Shown piece by piece: positions 1 through 19,000 of a stretch of DNA of 64,000 bases. The notes beneath the pieces are model-generated. The model made no database searches. It saw nothing but the letters and a program-made list of their open reading frames with translations, and was not told the DNA's origin. The position numbers and the translations under genes were made by a program. Numbering within the stretch: position 1 is the stretch's first letter; the number at the start of each line of letters is the position of its first letter. The stretch is taken from contig JALMGJ010000017.1 of the NCBI GenBank assembly GCA_023362775.1, forward strand, positions 21,285,501-21,349,500, given 5' to 3'. The stretch is from Charina bottae. Its lineage: Eukaryota > Chordata > Lepidosauria > Squamata > Charinaidae.

Positions 1-793
1 AGCTATCTTTTCTGTGTAAGAAAATACAGTTCTTAAGCCATTTAGTTATTTTCTCCTCACTAGGGCATTTTAACACTCACAAATGCCAATCTTTTAATAA
101 AATATTTCACTCTTTTAGGTATGCAGTGCTACCCATTCTATCCAGCACACAGAAATCCTGCACTATGTATTGGTGTGAAATAGAAGATTTTTTAAACTGC
201 AAACAGAACTCATTAAATACCGAACACCTCCATCATGCTTTGTGTTACTTGTAAAAACCATTGGCATTTGCCTCATTCAGTTCATGATTTGGGTTGAGTC
301 AGAACACAGTCCTAATTTATGCCATTCTGTTCTGATATTTGTGAGTTCTTAAGAGTACTGTTCTTTAGGAAGTTCATTTTGAAAATGTGTTAAAATAAAT
401 TATAATTATTAATATATTTTTCTCATAAATGTCTAGCTGTATCCTATCTTGATGAGTGTTGTGAATTTACCTTCTAAACAGTGGTTAGAAAAATCAGAGT
501 CCATAGATAAGCACAATATAAAACACATCCTTGCAATCTCCAGTACAATTGGACAAGCAGGGTGCTTTTACTGAAACTGAAAAAGTATCAAATTTTTTGC
601 TTAAGAGCAAGTTATAGCAATATTGCTCAGGTAACACTTCAGAAATAACAGTTGGGATGCTAGACAGGCAATTCTTCAAAATGGTAAGAAAAAATATTTT
701 AGAGATTACAGACCTATAGCAAAGATAATATTTTTCAGGAAAAGACTTCAACTGATGGGCAACTCCTGCTAGCAAACACAGCACACTTCTTAC
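1..793. other. ZFYVE21 intron, no feature seen
   Basis: AT-rich sequence downstream of ZFYVE21 exon 4. No match to the expected next exon (YLFLDGDSHYEIE-like) and no recognisable repeat was seen. Confidence 0.5.
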
Positions 794-8401
<7,608 letters not shown>

Positions 8402-9665
8402 GTAGGAAATAATTTGAAAGTAACTCTTCCCTGTTGGGCTTTTCTCGGTGGAGTTTGAGTAGGGTGGCTTTTGTTCGACTGTCAGTTTTTGAGAACTCTG
8501 TTTAGCTTTCCAAAGTGGCTTTTTCTCAAGTTTGTCTGCAATTTTGAGGCTGCAATCGCATATGTGTTTGACCAGAACTAAATACTGAAATCAGCACGTG
8601 AATGTTTACAAAGAGCGGCAGGTTCAGGTTTGTGTGCCAAGGATTATCAACGTAATTGTAAGTAAGCCAAATGAAATTAGTCATGCTTACTTTCGGAATA
8701 AACTTTATACTGTCGTTCTAAAACTTCATTTTATTTTTATGCAATACGTTCAGTGATGGACTGAATGTATTCAAAACAAAACGAAGGCGTCAACCACAAA
8801 AAAAATCACTTAGGCAACCCAGATGATACATTAATGAAAGACAGTTTATCAATGTTATCTGGGGTTGGGGGTGTTATACCTCCAAACACTCGTTGCAAAG
8901 GAAGGATGCTGGGAGAGAGGAAAGTCTCCACATCCTCCTTAATGATATCTCAGAGATATATCCTTGGCCATTGTGTGATGAAAATGCTGGACTATGATGA
9001 GCTTGGCCTATTTGAACAGGAGCCTTCTTATGTCTGCAACAAAGGTAAGTCTTTACATGATGGCAAAATGCCAGAAGAAGAAGCCATACAGATCTCCTGA
9101 GGCTGAGAGTCCACAAATAGCATATTTATGCTTTATGCTGGGACAATATTTCAAGGAATTGCAAGCTTGTTTATTCTGCAGACTGGCAGTTGTATAAATG
9201 GTAGGCTTCAATCTTAAAAAGCTACTCATATTAAAAAGCAAAAGTAGGTGTGATGACCAAAAGGAAAATTGATATTAAAGCAATACCTTCGTTAGTTAGG
9301 AAAGTTCCATTGAACCCAAATGGGTCATTGGTTTGAATAAAATTGCCTAAGATTGTGCTGCATGTGCATGTAGGAAATGCTACAAGTTAGACTGGGCAGA
9401 ATATATTGATTGGGTCAAAATTATGAGTGAACTCCATGAACAAAAGGGACTTGAGCCTGGATATGCCCAGAATTAGTCTAAATATCTCAGCCACTGTTCT
9501 ACATAGTAAGAGTTGGCATGATGTAAGAAATGTTTCAACCCCATTTTCCAATACGTGTGGAGAGTGTAGCATCACATGAAGGATCATAAAGAGGGTCTTT
9601 TTAACATCTCCAGTGCTTATTGTTCTTATTTACCCAGACACTCAGGATGTGTAGAAACCAATGTA
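8402..9665. other. XRCC3 intron 1, with one unexplained exon-like open frame
   Basis: Contains a 111-codon open frame at 8765-9100 that I do not recognise. A plausible acceptor (GTTCAG, ending 8752) and a strong donor (AACAAAG|GTAAGT, exon end about 9043) bracket it, so an alternative 5' exon is possible. The remainder shows no recognised feature. Confidence 0.35.
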
Positions 9666-11002
9666 CATGGGTTGAATGAAAAGTAATGCCTCCAGTGTTA
9701 TAAATGTCTCCAGGACATGGCAGTACTGATGCACTAGGAACTCTGGTGTGTTTTTTAGCATCTGTTTTTTCACTTCAGTTGGTGGGAACTTACTGTGAGA
9801 AAAAATTGTGTTGCTCTCACTCGTGAAGTGGAAGCCTGCAAAGAGTTCTCACTAGTGCCCTTTAAGCAATATTCTGTGATTGAATTTTTGACAGGTAAAG
9901 GAGCCCCTCCAATTGAAATTCAGTTTGTTTATGGTGATGATTGTGATGAGAGTACTGTGTGATGCTTGGCCAAAAAGTATAAAAATGGTGAACCAGGAAA
10001 AGCTGGTTTGTTTAATCAAGAAAAAAGTGGACAACTTGTGATAGCAGCCAACAAGGTTCACATGAGAAAGGTTGATGAACTGATTAAGAGCAATTGGTGG
10101 ATTACTCAAACGAAAATTGCTGTGAAGCTTGGGATTTCACAGGAATGTGTGGGTCACATTACAGTATTGATGTTCTTCAATATTGGAAGATTTGTGCAAG
10201 ACAAGTTCCTTGCATGCTGGCAAGAAAGAGAAAGCTTCAGGAGTTGAAAATTTGCTAGCAGATGTTGTCATGCTACAAGAATGAAGGTAGGGGATTTCTT
10301 CACAATGTAGTGACAGCCAAGAAAACATTGGATCAGCGTTATGACCCAGAAACAAAGCATCAGTCCATGGAATATCATTAGAAAGCTTCAGTTGTGATTT
10401 TTTCTTTCAAAACTTAGGCTTCAGCAGGAAAACTCATGCATGGTTACTTTTGGGGGGGATGCAGATAACATTATTCACATGGATTTCCTAGAACCTCCCA
10501 CCACTATCAACTCAGAGTGGTACATTGCAACACTCAAAACTTTGAAAGAACTATTAAGCAGAGTTTGGAAGCACCAGAAGGAAATTTTGCTGCAACATGA
10601 CAATGCTAGGTCTCATACTTCATGAGCTACCCAAGTGGCAATTGTGAAACTGGATCTCACTGTTTTACCTCATCTATCATACAATCCAGATTTGGTGCCA
10701 TGTGACTGCAGCCTTTTACCAAAATTGAAGGAATAAGCTTTATGGGCATCTGTCTGACTCAAATGAAGAGGTGGAAAGGACTGTCTAGGCCTGGTTGTAG
10801 AGGCAAAGTGTAGAGTTCTTTCATGATGGCTTTAAGAAGATTGTCCATCATTGGAAGAAATGTGGAGCAAATAGAAATTATGTGGAGCAGAAAATACAGG
10901 TAACAAAAGAGTTCATTTCAATACTTATTTTCCTTTTATTAAAATATCCTTAGTTAAACTAAAGTTACGGAGGTGGAGGCATTATTTTTCATTCAACTGT
11001 CG
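9666..11002 (+). mobile_element. mariner transposon, decayed
   Basis: The ends are related inverted repeats built around GTTGAATGAAAA(g/a)TAATGCC and are flanked by TA at 9664-9665 and 11003-11004. The length of 1337 bp is typical for mariner. Frames at 9966-10247 and 10440-10625 resemble mariner transposase, for example HMDFLEPPTTINSEWYIATL and EILLQHDNARSHTS, the latter around the second catalytic aspartate. Several stops and frameshifts break the gene, so it is a pseudogene copy in XRCC3 intron 1. Confidence 0.85.
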
Positions 11003-11621
11003 TAGTTTTAGAATCTTTTATTGTTCACTTTCAGAAATAAAAGCTTCATTCATATTCTCCCACACATGGTATCCTACTCAAAGTCTAGCTGGCTAGGCTA
11101 AGTTTGAGTACCAGAAGAATGGAGGAGGGAAGCCCCTCCCTCATGGTACCTTATTCTGTGTGATGATTGTATAGTACTGCACTTGCATCCACTTTCACTA
11201 CATTCAACACGTCTTGGCCAATCTCTTGCCTCCTTACACTTTTCCACCTAAGTACCATTGTCTCATCCAGCTTACATGTGAACCATTCTTCACCCCTCCA
11301 TTCTGATATTTTTTTCACATGCTACATAACCTGAAAGTAACCAAAACAAACCTATTTGCCTCTGCTTTGAGTGGGTCTCATGTACATCGTCTTACAAATA
11401 GTTAGCACAAAGAACAAAGCAATTGCAAATCAGTATATAACGCTGGTAACATATGATGCCAGCGATAAAGAAAATCAGAAAAATAATGCTGAGATCAAGA
11501 AGTGACGCTGATGAGAAAAACTACTTCCAGTCTTTCTGTTAGCATCTTTCCAAAGCTGTACCTTATTCACTTTTCTTCCTCTATGTTATTTAATATTGTG
11601 TGGCTCTGCGTTTGTGAAGAA

Positions 11622-11676
11622 ATGGACTGGGATAAGTTTGACATGAACCCTAGAGTGATTGCAGCTATTAAAAAAG
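11622..11676 (+). CDS. XRCC3: XRCC3 coding exon 1
   Basis: Encodes [18 protein letters not shown] plus one base and ends before a GTAAC donor. It is the N-terminal helical DNA-binding region start, matching human MDLDLLDLNPRIIAAIKK. Confidence 0.95.
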
Positions 11677-14600
11677 GTAACAAAACTGTATATGAACCCT
11701 TGTTTTCATACTGTATGCCATCCCTGTATCATTTTTATATATAAACTACAAGAAAACTTTGTCTTGCTGCATTTGATTGGGGGATTGAATAGACTGCTGT
11801 TGCAAGTGGGTAAATGGACACTTAGGTAATGGACTTTGTAACTAAATCTGCCAATTTTGACGAGGTTAGGTATATCTAGATCTGAAAAGGAACTAAGGTT
11901 GCAATCTGCGATTTTTAAGAACAAGCCCTGTCAGACTCACTTCTGAATAAACATGTGAGTGTGTCTATAGCTGACAGCTGACGGGAAACTTTTAGCCTTG
12001 CACTTGTTGCTAAACTACAGTTCCCAGGAACCCCATAAAATATAGCCAATGGTAAGGGATGCTGTGAATAGTTCAGCAATAGTGAAGGATTGCAGTTTCA
12101 CAGTTTTGCTTTAGAAAAAGGTACCTGCATAAAAACAGCAGCCTTGCCTCTGTATAATAATTGATGGCGCCATGCTGTTCGTGCCTACTTAAAAGTAAGT
12201 TGCATTGAGCCGAATGGGGCATACTGAGGTATTTGATACAGGATTCCAGAGCAAAAGAATGAAGTGATAACATGTCTATGGCCTATAATAATCCTACTTT
12301 TCAAATAAATTTATGCTGGTTACAGTTAATCAATTTTCTCATTTCAGCAAATATAACATCCATTAAAGACATTTTCCATCTTTCGGGATCAGATTTGCAA
12401 AGGTTAACAAAGCTATCCAGGACAGATGTACAGTATCTACTAAGAACAATTTCTAGTGCATTGAGAAAAAACACTGTTCTTACAGGTAAATCTTCAACTA
12501 GCTTTTTTCTAAATAATCACTTAAAAATTATTAGAATACTATGTTTCACAGGCGTACAGAAGGGTTGGTAGTACAATGGCTTTGTAAACAAGCATTTTGG
12601 TCTCCCTGCGAATGTCCCGATCCTCAAACACTCTACGCTTCATTCGGGAGAAAGCTACACTCGCAGAGCTCAGGCGATGCTGAATTTCAGCGTCGATGTC
12701 GGCTTTTGTAGATAGATGGCTGCTGAGATAAGAAAAGTGGTCAACATTTTCTAGTGACACACCTTTAAGCTGGATTGATGGCGCTGCGGAGGGATTGGTT
12801 CGAACTTGCTGGTAAAGCCCTTTGGTTTTTTTTAATGTTAATAGAGAGGCCGAGCTTTTCATATGCTTCTGCAAAGATGTTTAGGATAGTTTGAAGATCT
12901 TCCTCGGAGTGTGCACAGACTACGTTATCATCAGCATATTGAAGTTCTATAACAGAAGTTGTAATTACCTTATTTTTTGCTTTCAGCCTACTAAGATTAA
13001 AAAGCTTTCCATCTGTTCGATATATAATTTCTACACCAGTAGGAAGTTTCTCTTCAACAAGGTGTATAATCATAGCGATGAAGATAGCGAATAAGGTTGG
13101 AGCAATAACACATCCCTGTTTAACGCCGGATTCCACTTTAAATGGATCGCTTTGAGAGCCATTGTTATCCAGGATTGTTGCCATCATGTCGTCATGGAGT
13201 AGCCGCAAGATGTTCACAAATTTATCAGGGCATCCGATTTTCAGAAGGGTGGTCCAGAGAGCAGTACGATTTACAGTATCAAAAGCTTTAGTCAGATCAA
13301 TAAATGCCATGTACAGAGGGCGGTTTTGCTCCTTGCATTTTTCTTGAAGCTGTCGTGCAGTGAAGATCATATCCACTGTTCCCCTGGAAGGGCGGAAGCC
13401 ATTTTGCGTTTCAGGGAGGATGTCTTCTGATACAGATAGGAGACGGTTTGCGATGATCTTTGCCAGGATTTTGCCTGCTGTGGCTAGAAGGGAGATGCCT
13501 CGATAGTTTCCACAGTCTGTTCTATCACCCTTTTTAAAGAGAGTGATAATTATGGCATCCCTAAAGTCTGCTGGAATCTCCTCCCTCATCCAGATTTTTT
13601 CGATGAGCTTATGAAGTTGTTGTGTAAGTTCAGGCCCGCCTTCTTTAAAGACTTCAGCAGGAATCCCATCAGGTCCACTAGCTTTGTTATTTTTCATTTG
13701 TTTAGTGGCTTTACTGACTTCCTCCAAACTAGGGGGTACTGCAAGCTCATCTCTTATTTGTTTTTGCGGGATTTGCAAGAAGACTTCATCAGCCACAGTA
13801 GAGTGACGATTAAGGAGATTGTAGTAATGCTCTTTCCAGCGCAGTGCAATAGACTCTTTGTCCTTTAGAAGTTTAGCACCATCTACTGAGCGTAAGGGAT
13901 TTGTACCATGGTTTGTTGGTCCATAGATGGCCTTTATGGCATTAAAAAAGCCCCGTGCATCATGAGCATCTGCAAAATGTTGGGTTTCTTGGGCTTTTTT
14001 TATCCACCATATGTTCTCGTACTTGGGAAGATAGGCGGACTAATGTTAGCGTATTAGAAGAAGCGAAAACCACCAGCATTGAAACAATGATCATCCAACA
14101 TCAACTTCGCTGGACCGGCCATGTTGTTCGAATGCTTGACCATCGTCTTCCAAAGCAGCTACTTTACTCCCAACTTAAGAATGGAAAACGGAATATTGGT
14201 GGACAGCAAAAGAGATTCAAAGACACTCTCAAAGCTAATTTTAAAAAATGTAATATCAGCATTGAGAACTGGGCAGCCCTAACTCATGAGCGTTTCAATT
14301 GGAGGTCAGCCTTTATTAATGGCGCTATGGACTTTGAAGAAGCACGAGTACAGGGTGAAAGGGAGAAAAGAGCTAAAAGGAAGGCACGTCAGGCAAACCC
14401 TCATCATGACCGTCTCCCACCCGGAAACCTATGCCCTCACTGTGGGAGGTTGTGCGGATCCAGAATTGGCCTTTATAGCCACTTACGGATCCACTGTTAA
14501 AATTTTACCTTTGGAAGACAATCTTACTCGGCTACGAGTGATCGCCAATGATTAGAATACTATAAACCTATAAATTGGAGGTATGGTAGGATTTGATTTT

Positions 14601-15986
14601 CGAGACTTTGTTAAGGATATGATCAAGCCATTTCACTTGCTCTAAAATTTGGTGTGTTTATATCATAAAATGGTAGTAAGGCACCTTTTTTCTTCTCTTT
14701 CTAATTCTAATAACCTCTTTTTTCTTGTTCTCTGTCCCTCCCCTTGTATTCTTTTCCTGCTGCCAGGAAGAGAACATTGTGCTTTTGCTGGAGGTCTTAA
14801 CGCAGAGCTTTCCAAACTGTGTGTCGGGACACATTAGTGTGTCGGCTGCAGTGTCTGGGTGTGTCGCGGCTGCTGCTGCCTCCGAGCCCTGCCAGGATTC
14901 CGTGCAGGTCCTAGTGCCTGCCTTGTGCCTTGCTGCCTCCAAATCTGCTGTGATTCCGCGCAGTTCCTAGTGCCTGCCTTGTGCCCTGCTGTAAGAGTGT
15001 GTCGTGAAATGATGCCCTGCTGTAAGAGTGTGTTGTGAAATGATGCATGTCTAAAAAGTGTGTCACCAAAATGAAAAGTTTGGAAAGCTCTGTCTTAACG
15101 GAATGCTTGCAGAGGATTTCTGAACAAGCTGATTAAGAGCGTCTGTGTCTTTATTTTGTGAACCACTTCAGGATAATTACATTGAAAGTGGCATACAAGT
15201 ATATTAAATAAACATGTTGTCGAATTGTTGTTTTAGCACTCCAGCTGTTTCAAAACAAAGCCCACAACCCTTCCCAAGGCCAAAAGCTGAGTCTGGGCTG
15301 CCCAGTTCTAGATGGCTTGCTCCGAGGTGGTATTCCCCTTCTGGGAATTACTGAAATAGCTGGTGAAAGCTCTGCTGGAAAGACCCAGATTGGTTTGCAG
15401 CTGTGCCTTTCTGTGCAGTATCCGTACAAATATGGTGGACTAGAATCTGGTAAGAAATACACTCTTTTAATCTCTTTTAGTGATCCTGAGCATAATTCTT
15501 CACCGACTGCAGTGTTGCATACTTGTGCATTATATTATTATGATTATTATGATTTTGTTTATCTTTGGGATAAACAGTGATAAAGCTAGTCAGTCTACTC
15601 CATGCTAAAGTTTCAACTCCAAACATTAAAAATCTTCTTCCATTCTTTTGAAGATTTCAGTACGCATTTTTCACACACTTCCAAGCATATATGCATCCAT
15701 TAGGACTAGGAGCTTGGTTTTTAAAAAATTAAAAGGATTTGGTGCATTTTCCCTTGTTTTGCTCCCAAGGACATGCATGAGAACCTGCGTTTAACTCCTT
15801 AAAAAAATGTAAGGGCCGTTACTTTCAACAACAGCTACTGAAATCAAACTTTTCAGTGTACGAATTTGCTTTATGCACATCAGACTTTTGTCCCTTCAGC
15901 ATAGAACCATCTGCTCTAGATGAGTTTTCCTTCAAGTGCTGCCTGATCCTAATTTTCAGCCCATTGTTTTTGTCAAAAGATGAAAT

Positions 15987-16029
<43 letters not shown>

Positions 16030-19000
16030 TCTGTCAATCACATTTCTTCACCGCCCATCTTGGCAACCGACTGGGTGGTTTACAATCAAATTAAGACAAT
16101 AAAAGATTAAAATATCATAAAAACAGATTCATTATAAAAAATATAAATATAAAATCCAAGATGGTGAAACAACAGTCTCAATAAAATTTCCCAGGGCCTC
16201 ATCAAGGTGCCAACCACCCCCATGATTGACTATCCCCCCTTCCACCCCAAGCGAGGTGGCACAGCCAAGTCTTGACTCCCTTTTGGAAGGCCGGGAGAGT
16301 GGGGGCCTGCCTCACCTCTGGGGGTAACCTATTCCAGAGGGCGGGGGCCACAGCAGAGAAGGCCCTCTTCCTGGACACTGCCAATTGACACTCTCTCATG
16401 GACAGGGTCCGTAACATGCCCTCTCTGCCTGACTGGGTGGGATTGGTCGATGTGATGGGGGTGAGGCGATCCCTCAGGTAACCCGGACCCATGCCATGTA
16501 GGCCTTTAAAGGTGATAACCAACACCTTGAATTGGACCCGTAAGCAAACTGGCATCCAGTGCAGCTCGCGCAGCAAAGTTGTTATATGCGCCGTCTTTGG
16601 GGGTCCTAAAACTGCTCATGTGGCCGCATTCTGAACCAGCTGTAGCTTCCAGATGCTCTTCAAAGGTAGCCCTGTGTAGAGTGCTTTGCAATACTCTCTA
16701 TGGGAGATGACTAGGGCATGAGTGACTAACCGGAGGGCTTCCTGATCCAGGAAGGGGCGTAGCTGGCACACAACACGAAGTTGGGCAAAGGCTCCCCTGG
16801 TCATGGCTGCCACCTGCTCTTCGAGCAGGAGTTGTGAGTCCAGGAGAACCACTAGGTTCCACACCGGATCTGTCTGGGGCAGTGCAACCCCATCCAGAAC
16901 CAAAGATGATAAATTCCCAGATACCCAGGAGCCCCCAACCCACAGCCACTCCGTCTTACCAGGGTTCAGCTGAAGCCTGTTGTTCCCCATCCAGACCCCT
17001 ACAGACCCCAGGCACCGAGAGAAGGTGGTCACAGCATAACTTACTTCACCTGGGATGGAGATGTATAACTGGGTATCATCAGCATATTGATGATACCTCA
17101 TCCCGTGGCAACAGATGATCTCACCCAGCAGTTTCATGTAGATATTCAAGAGGAGCGGAGAGAGTGCTGAACCCTGCGGCACCCCACAAAGGAGGGGATG
17201 TGGGCCGGATATCTTGCTCTGTCAACACCGATTGGGACCGGCCCTGGAGGAAGGAGGCGAACCAGCGCAAGACTGCACCGCCCACCCCCAACTCCCTGAG
17301 CCCACCCAAATGTATTGTCGAAGGCTTTCACGGCCGGAGTTCAATGGCTGTTGTGGGTCTTCCGGGCTGTGTGGCCGTGTTCTGGAAGTTGTGGTTCCTA
17401 ACGTTTCGCCAGCATCTGTGGCCAGCATCTTCAGAGGGCAGGAGCACAGATAGAAGAGAGAGATTTTGCTTCTGTCTGTGCTCCTGCCCTCTGAAGATGC
17501 TGGCCACAGATGCTGGCGAAACGTTAGGAACCACAACTTCCAGAACACGGCCACACAGCCCGGAAGACCCACAACAGCCACCCACCCAAATGGTTGATGG
17601 TATTGAATACCGCTGAGAGGTCAAGAAGAGGCAGGATGGATGCACTGCCCCCATCCCGCTCCTGCCAGAGATCATCCAAAAGTGCAACCAATGCTGTTTC
17701 CATCCCATATCCGGGCCTGAAAGCTGACTGAAAAGGGTCCAGATAATCTGTTTCATCCACGATCCTCTGGAGCTGCAATGCCACCACTTTCTCAACCACC
17801 TTCCCTAAAAAGTGAAGGTGGGAGGTGGAGGTGGGAGACTGGACGAAATTGTCCAGCACGCTGGGATCCAGTGACAGTTTCTTGAGGAGGGGGTGCACCA
17901 GCGCCTCTTTAGAGGCAGCAGGAAACACTCCCTCCCCCAAGGATGAATTCACAATCGCCTGGACCCACCCACATGTCACCTCCCAAGCTGCCTTTACCAG
18001 CCAGAAGGGACAAGGATCTAATTGACAAGTGGTGGCATTTATAGTCCAGAGAACCCTGTCCACTTCCTCGGGCCCAACAGGGTCAAACTGTTCCCAGATA
18101 ACTGGGTAAGTACGCTCCCCAGGCATCTCCACAGGCCATGCCGCATGCTTGGCATCCAACTTGGAACGGATCCGAGCGATTTTATCTTCCAGATGCCCAG
18201 AAAACTCCTCTGCACGGCCCTGTAGGTGAGTCACAGGACCCACCTTCCCCAGAAGGGATCGGGTGATCTTAAACAGGGCCGTCCGGCAGCATTCTGCGGA
18301 TGCAATAAGAGCGGAGAAATAATAAGAGCGGAGAAATACTGTGTAAAGGCTTATGGCATTGCTGGCACCACCTAAATCAGTGTTTCTCAACCTTAGCAGC
18401 TTTAAGATATGTGGATTTAACTTCCAGTATTCCCCAGGCAGCATGCTGGCTGGGGAATTCTGGGAGTTGAAGTCCGCACATCTTAAAGCTGCTAAGGTTG
18501 AGAAACACTGACCTAAATTATGATTAATGGCTGCCAGGGTTGAATCTGAAACATTTTATTTGCAAGTCTGGGTTCTGTTTATGAGCTCAGGCCTTTCCAT
18601 ACTAGTGTCCACTGCAGCTTTGGAAATGGGCCTTTTCTGTTGCAGTGTCTGCTGTCTGAAACACCAGACTTCCCAGGATCCAGCAGTCTTGCTGGAATTC
18701 CAGAAGGCCTTAACAATATGACTGTGTTTCTGGACATGGGGGTCAGGAGGTTAAGGGGGCCTGTGAGATGGGTGTCATTATATTGCTTGCTTTTGTCTTC
18801 AGCAGCCATTCTGTATATCTGTTTTTATTAGTTTTTGCTATTGGTATTGGTTTGCTTCTACTGAGTTTTTAGCTTTGTTAGCCACACAGTCGCAGTTATG
18901 AGATGGGTGGCCATATAAATTAATTTAAAAAAGAAAAAGGAAATTATTATCCCTTTCCAGGACAAGTATATATACTGAGAAAAATGCAGTTGTCCAATCT

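Larger units (their letters stand above)
12543..14550 (+). mobile_element. LINE retrotransposon with 5' inversion (twin priming)
   Basis: A 13-bp duplication, attagaatactat, lies at 12530-12542 and 14551-14563. The left piece (12543 to about 14017) is inverted and carries, on the minus strand, a reverse transcriptase: ...[45 protein letters not shown], ending LLYACET at the left border, with one frameshift near 12830. The right piece (about 14018-14550) is on the plus strand and carries the C-terminus of the same protein, [15 protein letters not shown] to a C2H2-type finger ([21 protein letters not shown]). About 30 residues between the two are missing. The LINE clade is unassigned; Ingi/Vingi-like or RTE-related are candidates. 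Confidence 0.88.

Noticed and set aside
13955..14500. Host zinc-finger gene
   Set aside because: The C2H2-like finger is the C-terminus of a LINE protein and lies within a target-site duplication pair.
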